Assembly: GCA_024640885.1 (NCBI GenBank)
Contig: JAHEEC010000030.1
Location: 1-40,372, forward strand
Direction: 5' to 3'
Source: Bacteroidota bacterium
Lineage (GTDB): Bacteria > Bacteroidota > Bacteroidia > Bacteroidales > GCA-2748055
DNA length: 40,372 nucleotides
Part shown: piece by piece, positions 1 to 7,990 of the stretch
Position numbering within the stretch: position 1 is the stretch's first letter
Layout: each line of letters opens with the position of its first letter
Position numbers and translations under genes: made by a program
The notes under the pieces: model-generated
What the model was told of the DNA's origin: nothing
Seen by the model: the letters and a program-made list of their open reading frames with translations, nothing else
Databases searched by the model: none

Positions 1-2804
1 ACCATCCCATCGGGATCAACTTGGACTTTTTTATGGACGGAGGCCGGTTCCCCGAAGCGGAACACACTACAGCCGAGGCGGTCAGCAGCATGGGAATGGG
101 ATACCTGCGCTATCCCGGTGGTGAGAAATCGGACCTGTACTTGTTCAGCCAGCCGCCTTATGATTCTGTCAGACCAGCCATTGCAAGATCAGGGGGCCTT
201 GATGACTACCCGGGGATGTTCACCGAAGATTTCGGATTCAGGTACGATCCGCTGGACTTTGATGAGTATATCTCCGTCTGCCGGGCCACCGGGGCCGAGC
301 CAGTGGTGGTAGTGGCTGCCGATTGTTACCTGATCCCCGTGGAAAAGGGGGAGTGGGTCACGCCCAGGGAGGAGCTGATCAGGCATGCGGCAGATTTTGT
401 CCGGTATGCTAATATCAAGAAAAATTACGGGGTTAAATACTGGATGATCGGTAACGAGAGCTGGAACCGGAACAATGTGAACTCAACCCCTGAAATCTAC
501 GCCAGAGATGTGGTCGATTTCTCGAAGGCCATGAAAACCGTTGATCCTTCTATTCTGGTAGTGGCAAATGGGGACAGCGATGAATTCCTGAGAACGGTGA
601 TCACCATCGCAGGAGACCATATAGACCGGCTCACCTGCAGCAATTACGGGGTCAGGAATTTTTTTCGGGGATTCCAGACCTACCGGGATACTTCCCAATT
701 GTTGATCCGTCCAGCCCTTACTGCCCTGCGTGCAATTAATAGTTACGCCAATCCAATTCAGAAGAAGCGTTTCAAATTGATCATCGCTGAATTCGGAGCG
801 ATCGACTGGTTCAATCATTGGCACTGGCACAACGATATGGGACACGCCATGGTCACTTTTGACATGGCAGGCCAGCTCCTGATGGAACCTCAGGTGGAGT
901 TCTCCTGCTTCTGGAACACCCGGTGGATCGAGAATGAGACCCGGAGGCTGGACCATGATGCCCTGGACAGCAACGGGAACCTAAATCCCACGGGAAGGGC
1001 CCTGAGCATCTGGGGCAATTATATGGGCACAAGGATGGTCCGGGCGGACAGCATCGGAAAGATAACGGCCTTCGCCAGCCACGATCCCGGGACGGATGCG
1101 CTGTATGTATACCTGATCAACAAAGAAGAGGAAGCAAAATCCGTCCATCTCGAAATACACGGATACCGCCAGGAAACGATTATAGAGGCCCGGGAGTTCT
1201 TCGGCAGCTCCTCAGAGGACCTCCACCCGGTCTGGCAATCATTGAAAACCCCGGAGGCCGGTGAACCCATTCCCCTGAAAGGGAATTCAATCACGGTGTT
1301 AAAAATGGAGGTTCAACCCATTGGAACCGGTAAAGTCCTTCCTCTGACCAATTACTATTTCGACCCGGAACTGGGCGATGACTTTCAGCATTCCGGGACC
1401 TCCCCGGATTCCCCTTTCAAATCCCTTTCCATGATTGAAAGGATACGGCCCGGACCGGGAGACAGTCTGTTGCTTCGCTCCGGCAGGATATTCAGGGAAC
1501 AGCTCAAGCTCACCTGCAGTGGCGAACCGGGAAACCCCGTTGTGGTTGGGAAGTACGGAGGTGAGGAGAAACCCCATATCCGGGGGGAGGGCCGCTTCAA
1601 TGAAGCCGTACACCTCTTCAACTCCGAACATGTGGAGGTGCGGGACCTGGAGATATCAAACAGGGGCAGCGAACCCATCGACGGAATCAACGGCCTGCTG
1701 GTTGAATTGAAGGACTTTGGCACCGCGAGGGATATTACTGTTGACAACCTCTATATCCATGATGTATACGGCATCCTGGTCAGGGAAAAGCTGGGGGGAG
1801 GGAATGCCATTCACCTGAAAAATTACGATGAAAACGACTCCCTCTCCATGTCTTCCCGGTTCGACGGGCTCATCGTGCAGAACTGCCATATCAGGGATTG
1901 CCAGCGGAACGGCATCATGATGTGGGGGAACTGGATCCGAAGTAAATGGAATCCCAATCTGAATGTGGTGATCCGGAACAACCTGCTGGAGGGTGTTCCG
2001 GGTGACGGTATCGTTCCGGTAGCCTGCGAGTCCCCCCTGGTTGAATTTAATATCATGAGAGATTGTCCCCCTACCCTTCCCCCGACCGAACCGTGTGACG
2101 GAATCTGGCCATGGAGCTGCGACAACGCGGTCGTGCAATTCAATGTGGTCAGCGATCACCATTCCAAGGTGGATGGATATGCTTTTGATTCAGACTGGAA
2201 CTCCACATATACGCTCATCCAGTATAACCTGAGTTACAACAACGACGGTGGATTCCTGCTCATCTGCAATTCCGGGGGCTGGCCCCCTGACTGGAGCATC
2301 GGGAACCGGGGCACCCGGGTAAGGTACAATGTCAGCATCAATGATGGCCTCAGGGATTATCTTGTGGAGAGGAACGATGACTATTTTTCGCCGGTGGTCA
2401 GCATCGGGGGGCCCACTTCAGACACCCGGCTGGAGAAGAATATTTTTTATTTACCCCGGAAGGAGCATCCTCAGACCGACCGGACCCTCTGGAGCCTGAC
2501 CGACTGGAGGGGGTATCCGGACAGTACAGCCTTTGTGGACAACTACCTCTATGTTGAGGAGGAGTACCGGGCAGTCAATGGCACCCGTTCAACCCGAAAC
2601 TTTTTCAAGAACAACCATTACGTGGGGCCCCTTGTCCATCCCGGCAATGGATTTATCCTACAAGAAGGTCCCTTCGATAAATCCGTGTGGTTTGATCCCG
2701 GCGATGAAAACTGGCGCACCCTTTTGGAATTCCTCCGGGATAAGGTGATCCCCATCAACGGACTGGAATTGAGTGTACTGGAATTAATCGGGTACAACCA
2801 GTGA
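1..2804 (+). CDS. GH51-like glycosidase fused to a parallel beta-helix domain (5' partial)
   Basis: The reading frame is open to the left edge (codons in phase from base 3), so the gene starts outside the window; the TTG at 21 is probably internal. Numbering from that TTG, residues 1-340 look like a clan GH-A (beta/alpha)8 barrel of the alpha-L-arabinofuranosidase GH51 kind: YPGGEKSD near 31, WMIGNESW with the likely acid/base Glu146 (base 456), and IIAEFGAIDW with the likely nucleophile Glu257 (base 789). A beta-sandwich follows to about 435. From about 445 (base 1350) to 880 there is a right-handed parallel beta-helix with many N/V/I-rich turns, related to the domain in the lipoprotein gene at 10464-12059. 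The gene converges on the deacetylase gene and overlaps its 3' end by 21 bp. The substrate could be arabinose or another pentose/hexose; GH51 membership is judged from motifs only. Confidence 0.72.
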   Translation, partial: HPIGINLDFFMDGGRFPEAEHTTAEAVSSMGMGYLRYPGGEKSDLYLFSQPPYDSVRPAIARSGGLDDYPGMFTEDFGFRYDPLDFDEYISVCRATGAEPVVVVAADCYLIPVEKGEWVTPREELIRHAADFVRYANIKKNYGVKYWMIGNESWNRNNVNSTPEIYARDVVDFSKAMKTVDPSILVVANGDSDEFLRTVITIAGDHIDRLTCSNYGVRNFFRGFQTYRDTSQLLIRPALTALRAINSYANPIQKKRFKLIIAEFGAIDWFNHWHWHNDMGHAMVTFDMAGQLLMEPQVEFSCFWNTRWIENETRRLDHDALDSNGNLNPTGRALSIWGNYMGTRMVRADSIGKITAFASHDPGTDALYVYLINKEEEAKSVHLEIHGYRQETIIEAREFFGSSSEDLHPVWQSLKTPEAGEPIPLKGNSITVLKMEVQPIGTGKVLPLTNYYFDPELGDDFQHSGTSPDSPFKSLSMIERIRPGPGDSLLLRSGRIFREQLKLTCSGEPGNPVVVGKYGGEEKPHIRGEGRFNEAVHLFNSEHVEVRDLEISNRGSEPIDGINGLLVELKDFGTARDITVDNLYIHDVYGILVREKLGGGNAIHLKNYDENDSLSMSSRFDGLIVQNCHIRDCQRNGIMMWGNWIRSKWNPNLNVVIRNNLLEGVPGDGIVPVACESPLVEFNIMRDCPPTLPPTEPCDGIWPWSCDNAVVQFNVVSDHHSKVDGYAFDSDWNSTYTLIQYNLSYNNDGGFLLICNSGGWPPDWSIGNRGTRVRYNVSINDGLRDYLVERNDDYFSPVVSIGGPTSDTRLEKNIFYLPRKEHPQTDRTLWSLTDWRGYPDSTAFVDNYLYVEEEYRAVNGTRSTRNFFKNNHYVGPLVHPGNGFILQEGPFDKSVWFDPGDENWRTLLEFLRDKVIPINGLELSVLELIGYNQ

Positions 2805-3593
2805 TTTTGAAATTGGAAAGACTGAATTCAGGGCCGGCAGAACCGGGAGGACCTCCACTCCTTCTGTCGCTTTCAACCGGTCCAGGAGTTCGTCCAGCAG
2901 GCCTGAACTAAGCGGGCCCCATCCCTCTTCATCCAGGCCGTGGGTGTTGTATACGAACCAACCCGGTGGGCCCTCAAGGAATGCATCGATCGATCCAACC
3001 AGGTGCTGATCAATATTTCCCGGGCCGAATCCTCCGCAACCCAGCCTGACCAGTTTCTTGTAAGGCAAGGGATTGTATAATCCTCCATGGGTCCTGATGA
3101 TCCGGAACTGGGTTACCAGCCACTCCTCCAGCTCGGGAGTCGAAGCATTGTGCGGCAGGCTGAAAACGGATTCCTGGGCGGCGAATCCCTCCAGCTCCTC
3201 ATTGAACACATCGATGCATTTCCTGGTCCAGTATTTGGCCTCTTCCAGGGGGACCTCGGCCAGGTTAGTATGCTTATAGCTGTGCGGCATTATCTCATGC
3301 CCCCTTTTTTTCAAATCATTCCACATCTCGAAATCCCCCACAGGCCAGGCATGGTATTCGTTGGGCAGCTGGAACTGGTCCAGGTGGGCCGATGCAATTA
3401 TATTCAGGCAACAGGAGAGCCCATGCTTTTCATAAATTTCTGCTGTTTTGATACTCGATTTCTTAAACCCGTCATCAAAACTGAGGGTGATGATGTGGCG
3501 GTTATCTTTGCCTGGAATTACAAATCCCTGGGAGAGCAGTCCTAATGTGCCAGCTCCCAAGATCCTCAGGGCTTCCCTTCGCTTTAGATTCAT
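2784..3593 (-). CDS. Exported NodB-type polysaccharide deacetylase
   Basis: This 269-residue protein carries the NodB fold of carbohydrate esterase family 4: LSFDDG (Asp40-Asp41) for motif 1 and HSYKH (His104, His108) for the metal-binding motif 2, with SLPHNAS further on. Such enzymes remove O- or N-acetyl groups from glycans. The N-terminus MNLKRREALRILGAG looks like a Tat-type or Sec signal. A longer frame reaches 3638, but I choose ATG 3593: it starts the signal peptide and lies 4 bp after the stop of the preceding TPR gene, a spacing repeated at other junctions in this cluster. It is the last gene of the minus-strand train and may trim acetyl groups from the PUL substrate. The alternative is a role in cell-wall glycan editing. 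Confidence 0.85.
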   Translation of the reverse strand: MNLKRREALRILGAGTLGLLSQGFVIPGKDNRHIITLSFDDGFKKSSIKTAEIYEKHGLSCCLNIIASAHLDQFQLPNEYHAWPVGDFEMWNDLKKRGHEIMPHSYKHTNLAEVPLEEAKYWTRKCIDVFNEELEGFAAQESVFSLPHNASTPELEEWLVTQFRIIRTHGGLYNPLPYKKLVRLGCGGFGPGNIDQHLVGSIDAFLEGPPGWFVYNTHGLDEEGWGPLSSGLLDELLDRLKATEGVEVLPVLPALNSVFPISKSLVVPD

Positions 3594-3597
3594 AGGT

Positions 3598-6500
3598 TTA
3601 TTGTTGCATCTCGGACAGGTACCTGGCTGCCCAGACATGGTTGATATTCAGTTCAACTGCTTCGTGAAACATGGCCTCCGCCTTTTGATCCATTCCCTTA
3701 CCCATGTAACCCAGAGCCATCAGGTAACAGGCATCAGATTGCTTGTCATCAGGGGTTTCCCGTTCACCGAACTTGGCAAAGAAATCCGGATCGGCGGATC
3801 CAAGCCTTCTCTCTCCCAGTTCAATGAGCCGGTCAAAAATCTCTTCCGCTTCCTTCACCTTTCCTCTTTTTAGGAGCCCGCACGCCCTGTAATAGTAGTT
3901 CTCATCCAGCTGCATGTTTTGTCTTTCCACTACGCAGGAATCATAAGATGCTGCCGCAAGTCCCGCTTCCCCCATGGCTTCATACACCATTCCTTTGAAA
4001 TAGTACACCTCTGCCGAGCGACCTCCGCGATAAGGTTTCGCAACCATCATATTGGAGGGGGACTCCCCCGCAAGATGCATATGTTCCAGCGCCTCATCGT
4101 AATTCTCCTGCTTCAGCTGCTCCCACCCCAGGATCAGGTGGGCATCTACATAGGAGTTATAAGCCTTGCTGACCCCTTCCCACTGTTTAAAATAGTTCTC
4201 ATCCAGCACTTCCAGGGCATCCTCATAGCGTCCCAGTTGCACCATCAACATGACCTCCCTGGAAAGGGCATCAGAAACATTGTTGTGGGCAATCGCATCA
4301 TGGTGTTCCTGCAACAATTGCAGCCGGGTTCCAGGATCCTCCCTGCCAGCTGCATGGATCAGGTCGACCTCATACAGGAGGCGCTGGTCATCCGGCTTGA
4401 GCGAAATAGCCTTCAAATAGTGCTCTACTGCCAGAGGGATGTTGTTGTTCACTTTGTATAATGCCATACCCAGGTTCCTGTGGGACAGCCAGTAGGTCCC
4501 GTCCAGCGAAATGGAACGTTCCCAGGCCTGCAATGCCCTCTCCGGTTGGAGGTCAAACAGAAGGTTCCCCAGGTAGAAGGGGGCCCTGTGGTCGGAGGGA
4601 TTCACTTCGGACGCCTTTTCAAGGATAATGATGGACTCCAGCCTGAACGGAAAACAGTAATCGGGAGATAGCCTGGCGGCCGTTTGAAAGCGAGCCAGGG
4701 CCTGTTCCCGGTCGCCCCTCTCCAGCCAGAAATAGCCCAGAAAATAATAGACCATGGGTGAGACTTCAGGATCCTCCCTACCGCCCATGTAAACCTCTTC
4801 GAGTACCCGGATGGCATCCTCCATAAGGCCGGCGCCTGCATAATCCATGGAAAGCTCCAGGTAGGACTGTACGTTGTCCCCGATTCTCCTCCGAAGCACC
4901 TCCAGGGCCTGCTGGGCCACATGCTCTCTTCCGCTCTCAACGACCGAAAAATAGGTTTCACAAAGGCACCAGAAATCCAGCGGGTCCATATTCCTCACCC
5001 GGTCCGCTACCTCAATGGATCTCTCCGGATGATCCATGTTTCTGAATATGGCCGCCTGGAGGTTTAGTGCCTTGGTGTGATTGGCATTGGTGGAGAGTGC
5101 ACGCTCCAGGTGTTGAAGGGCCTTCCCGAACTCCCGGTTTCTGCAGGAAAGTTCCGCAAGTTGCGTATAGGCAGCCGTATGGAATGCCTGGCTCCAGGTT
5201 GCCTGATAGAGGTTTTTAAAAGCACCGTCATAGTTCCCCTGGTATTTCTGGCACAATCCCAGGTAATAATAGGCTTCGCCGTCCTTTGGCTTTGTTTGGT
5301 TGGCAGTGATCCTGGCCACCGCTTGTTGGAGATAATTTTCTGCGGATTCAAACCGGCCATTACGCAGTTCCCTCAGGCCCATGGCTGTGTTTACCCTGTA
5401 ATTCATCGGGTCCCTGGTCAGCGCTTCCATGTAATAGGGCTCCGGATCAAACGATGGATTGTAGAACTGTTCCAGCCTTAGCCCCGTCAGGAACAATTCC
5501 TCCACAGTACCGATCTCCTCCGGCGGACCCGGAGGGGTCACTGCTTGGGGCATCTCTTCCGGTACCCGGGAAACCTGCGTATATCGGATCAACTCTTCTC
5601 CTTCCTCTGAATGGAGTGCAAGGGTCAGCCTTGACGCTTCAGTGCCCCCGGGAACCTCAATGACACGCAGGTAAGGATTCCCAGGATCAATGTCGATGAC
5701 CTCCGTGAAGATCTCCTTGCCCTGGTCAATGAGGGTAACCCTCGCATTGTCTCTTCTGGACGTGGTATTCACCCCTGCCCTGACGCTGTTCTCTCCCGCC
5801 ATTTCCAGGTTCAGTGCAGCTTCCAGATTGGCGTTCTTCACACTTCCAATCTCCCTGATGGGATAAAAATATTGTCTCAGGTATTTTGTTTCATAGGGTT
5901 GCAGCCAGCTGTAATCGGGCTGGTTATCCGAATACCCCCCGACCATCAGCTCCAGTTCTGGCCCATCGGTTTCGGTGAGGGCTTCATCCCAAAGCTGCCC
6001 CCGCGGACCGGTGCTCCATGTCCAGAATTTCTTTCCGGGAGCGATGTGGTGGTTGGAATAGAGGATGACCCCGGCCTCTTTCCCGTGATCGTATCCCCCC
6101 ACAAAATCATCCTCGTAGTTCCAGCAGAAGATACTGGTCCATTCGGGATGGTTCTTCCACCATGAAATGTCCACTCCGCCGCTGTAATCAACCCTGTTGT
6201 ATACCTCACTTGCAATGGGCCAATGCACAAATTGATTCTTGCCGTGGTAGGTCCCGAATTGTGTGGAGGGAGGAAAAATAACCTGGTATTGTTCAGATGT
6301 ATGCACCCCGGTATTGGCAAAATAGAGAAACGAATGGATGAAAGGCGTCCGGTTGTAGGGCCTGAAGGTGACCTCGTAATAGGATTTCCCTGGGTAGACC
6401 GTCACTCCGAGCATGAATTTCATCCGGTGCCTGATCTCCAGTTCACCGATCCAGACAGTGCTGCTCCCATCAGCATGCTCCTGCAGCACATAATCCACGG

Positions 6501-6969
6501 GCATAAAGGCGGTGGCCCGGTGGTGATGAGGGAAGTTCCATTCGATCCCCCCCGAGATCCAGGCTCCCAGCATACCAATCAGGCCCGGTTTGATCACATG
6601 CTGTTTATAGATAAAATCGTAATCGTTGGTCTTGTCCAGTGCCGCAAATAACCTCCCTCCGATTTCCGGCAACAGTTCGAGCCTGATATACTCATTTTCA
6701 AGAAATACCATATCGTACTCCTTTTGTACCCTGGTATCAGAAAGGCTCTCAAATATTGGATACGGGTAGACCCTTCCCTGTGCCCCCTGGTAAGCACGCC
6801 CCTCATAGAACCTGGGGATCCGGTCGGGCTCGTCCACCAGGTAGGTGGGAATGGTAACGGTCTCTTCCCATATTCTTACGGGAGGTCCCTGATCTCCAGC
6901 TTTCTGGGCTATCAGTCCGTTACCCTGCAACAGGGCCGCAAGCAAACATAAGCAGGAATACTTCGTCAT
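3598..6969 (-). CDS. Exported DUF5107 protein with long TPR array
   Basis: The 1123-residue protein begins with a Sec signal peptide (MTKYSCLCLLAALLQ, cleavage near residue 21). Residues about 30-330 match the DUF5107 type, a galactose-mutarotase-like beta-supersandwich, with VFLENEYIRLELLPEIGGR and GGIEWNFPHHH as recognisable stretches. A beta-rich linker follows to about 480, then tetratricopeptide-like helical repeats run from about 500 to the C-terminus (for example AYYYLGLCQKYQGNYDGAF and YYFLGYFWLERGDREQA). DUF5107-TPR fusions are known in Bacteroidota; the biochemical role is not established to my knowledge. The mutarotase-like fold and the location between VOC and deacetylase genes suggest it binds or acts on a sugar in the periplasm. 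The gene begins 13 bp after the VOC gene stop. Confidence 0.83.
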   Translation of the reverse strand: MTKYSCLCLLAALLQGNGLIAQKAGDQGPPVRIWEETVTIPTYLVDEPDRIPRFYEGRAYQGAQGRVYPYPIFESLSDTRVQKEYDMVFLENEYIRLELLPEIGGRLFAALDKTNDYDFIYKQHVIKPGLIGMLGAWISGGIEWNFPHHHRATAFMPVDYVLQEHADGSSTVWIGELEIRHRMKFMLGVTVYPGKSYYEVTFRPYNRTPFIHSFLYFANTGVHTSEQYQVIFPPSTQFGTYHGKNQFVHWPIASEVYNRVDYSGGVDISWWKNHPEWTSIFCWNYEDDFVGGYDHGKEAGVILYSNHHIAPGKKFWTWSTGPRGQLWDEALTETDGPELELMVGGYSDNQPDYSWLQPYETKYLRQYFYPIREIGSVKNANLEAALNLEMAGENSVRAGVNTTSRRDNARVTLIDQGKEIFTEVIDIDPGNPYLRVIEVPGGTEASRLTLALHSEEGEELIRYTQVSRVPEEMPQAVTPPGPPEEIGTVEELFLTGLRLEQFYNPSFDPEPYYMEALTRDPMNYRVNTAMGLRELRNGRFESAENYLQQAVARITANQTKPKDGEAYYYLGLCQKYQGNYDGAFKNLYQATWSQAFHTAAYTQLAELSCRNREFGKALQHLERALSTNANHTKALNLQAAIFRNMDHPERSIEVADRVRNMDPLDFWCLCETYFSVVESGREHVAQQALEVLRRRIGDNVQSYLELSMDYAGAGLMEDAIRVLEEVYMGGREDPEVSPMVYYFLGYFWLERGDREQALARFQTAARLSPDYCFPFRLESIIILEKASEVNPSDHRAPFYLGNLLFDLQPERALQAWERSISLDGTYWLSHRNLGMALYKVNNNIPLAVEHYLKAISLKPDDQRLLYEVDLIHAAGREDPGTRLQLLQEHHDAIAHNNVSDALSREVMLMVQLGRYEDALEVLDENYFKQWEGVSKAYNSYVDAHLILGWEQLKQENYDEALEHMHLAGESPSNMMVAKPYRGGRSAEVYYFKGMVYEAMGEAGLAAASYDSCVVERQNMQLDENYYYRACGLLKRGKVKEAEEIFDRLIELGERRLGSADPDFFAKFGERETPDDKQSDACYLMALGYMGKGMDQKAEAMFHEAVELNINHVWAARYLSEMQQ

Positions 6970-6982
6970 GGCTCGATTTCAA

Positions 6983-7984
6983 TTATTCGGTGTAGTTCCA
7001 AAGCAGTTCCATGGTCAGGCCTCCCGCCTTTTCCAGGTCGATGTATTCATAGCGGCCCGAACCCGGTTTTCCTTTTTCACCCCAGGTCCCTCCCATGGAG
7101 ACTCTGAAGCCGCGGGCCTGGAAATCTGCAAGCACTTCGTCCATGTCACTGACGCTGAAGGCCAGGTGGTGGATCCCCTCTCCATGTTGATCAATGTGAT
7201 CCTGGTACACGATGGGGGGTTTGACAGGGATGCACCATTCGTAGCTTATGGACCCGTGCCGCTGCCACCCCTGTATTAGATCGTGTTCGGCATACTGCCC
7301 GTAATAGTGGGGATCGCCAAGCTCTGGATGGTTGATCTGAAATTCCGGCTGGCCCAGCATGTGCCAGAACAGCGATACGGGTTCCGGATCGCTTATGGCA
7401 AATGCGTACTGGTTAAGCTTCAGGTGGTGGCGGTTTTCACCCGTGAATTCAGGGGGCTCTTCAATCCCACCTCCCCGGGTGAATCCGAGGATGTACTTTC
7501 CCTCCGATTCCGTATCCATCAGTACAAAACCGAGGTTCCCTGCCGAGGTTTCAATCCTGATGCGGTCAAGGATCCCCACACCAAGGTCATCCAGGCGCCG
7601 GATCTCCTGGTCCTCTTCATTGGCACCAGGGGCCCTGTGAACCAGGCTCACCGCTCCATCCCCGTGGCGTTCGTGAAAGTTCGTCAGTACGGAGTTGCCT
7701 TTAAGGGGCTCGATCCAGTTCACCACCGCACCCCCCAGGTTGGCCCTTGCCAGCCTGATCTTTGATTTCTTTCCGGTGGTTTCCGATATCAATAGGGCTT
7801 TGCCCAGATCCTGGAACTGGGAAAAACCAAGTTCTTCATATTGGGTCATGGTGTTTTCAAGGTCTGAAACCATCCACAGGACCTGGTCCACATGGTTGTA
7901 GAAATCCGGGATGCCCTGTTGCCTGGCAGCACTGGTAAGCAGAACCCAGGCGCTGATGAAAAATATGATCTTATACATGGTCAT
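6983..7984 (-). CDS. Secreted VOC-superfamily (glyoxalase-fold) protein
   Basis: A 333-residue protein with an N-terminal hydrophobic signal (IIFFISAWVLLTSA). It shows vicinal-oxygen-chelate features: an N-terminal module opening NHVDQVLWMVSDLENT and a C-terminal module with GEGIHHLAFSVSDMDEVLADF and a late EYIDLE...LTMELL segment, which would provide the His/Glu metal ligands. The C-terminal half resembles the methylmalonyl-CoA-epimerase or 4-hydroxyphenylpyruvate-dioxygenase type. VOC enzymes are usually cytosolic; the export signal is unusual and suggests chemistry on a periplasmic sugar or lactone. ATG 7984 follows the GH2 stop by 6 bp; an in-frame ATG two codons later (7978) is equally possible. 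The reaction cannot be named from sequence alone. Confidence 0.8.
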   Translation of the reverse strand: MTMYKIIFFISAWVLLTSAARQQGIPDFYNHVDQVLWMVSDLENTMTQYEELGFSQFQDLGKALLISETTGKKSKIRLARANLGGAVVNWIEPLKGNSVLTNFHERHGDGAVSLVHRAPGANEEDQEIRRLDDLGVGILDRIRIETSAGNLGFVLMDTESEGKYILGFTRGGGIEEPPEFTGENRHHLKLNQYAFAISDPEPVSLFWHMLGQPEFQINHPELGDPHYYGQYAEHDLIQGWQRHGSISYEWCIPVKPPIVYQDHIDQHGEGIHHLAFSVSDMDEVLADFQARGFRVSMGGTWGEKGKPGSGRYEYIDLEKAGGLTMELLWNYTE

Positions 7985-7990
7985 TTCTGT

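Noticed and set aside
1656..2162. 168-codon minus-strand frame within the GH51-like/beta-helix gene
   Set aside because: Opposite strand of a continuous beta-helix coding region; no start-site context or domain.
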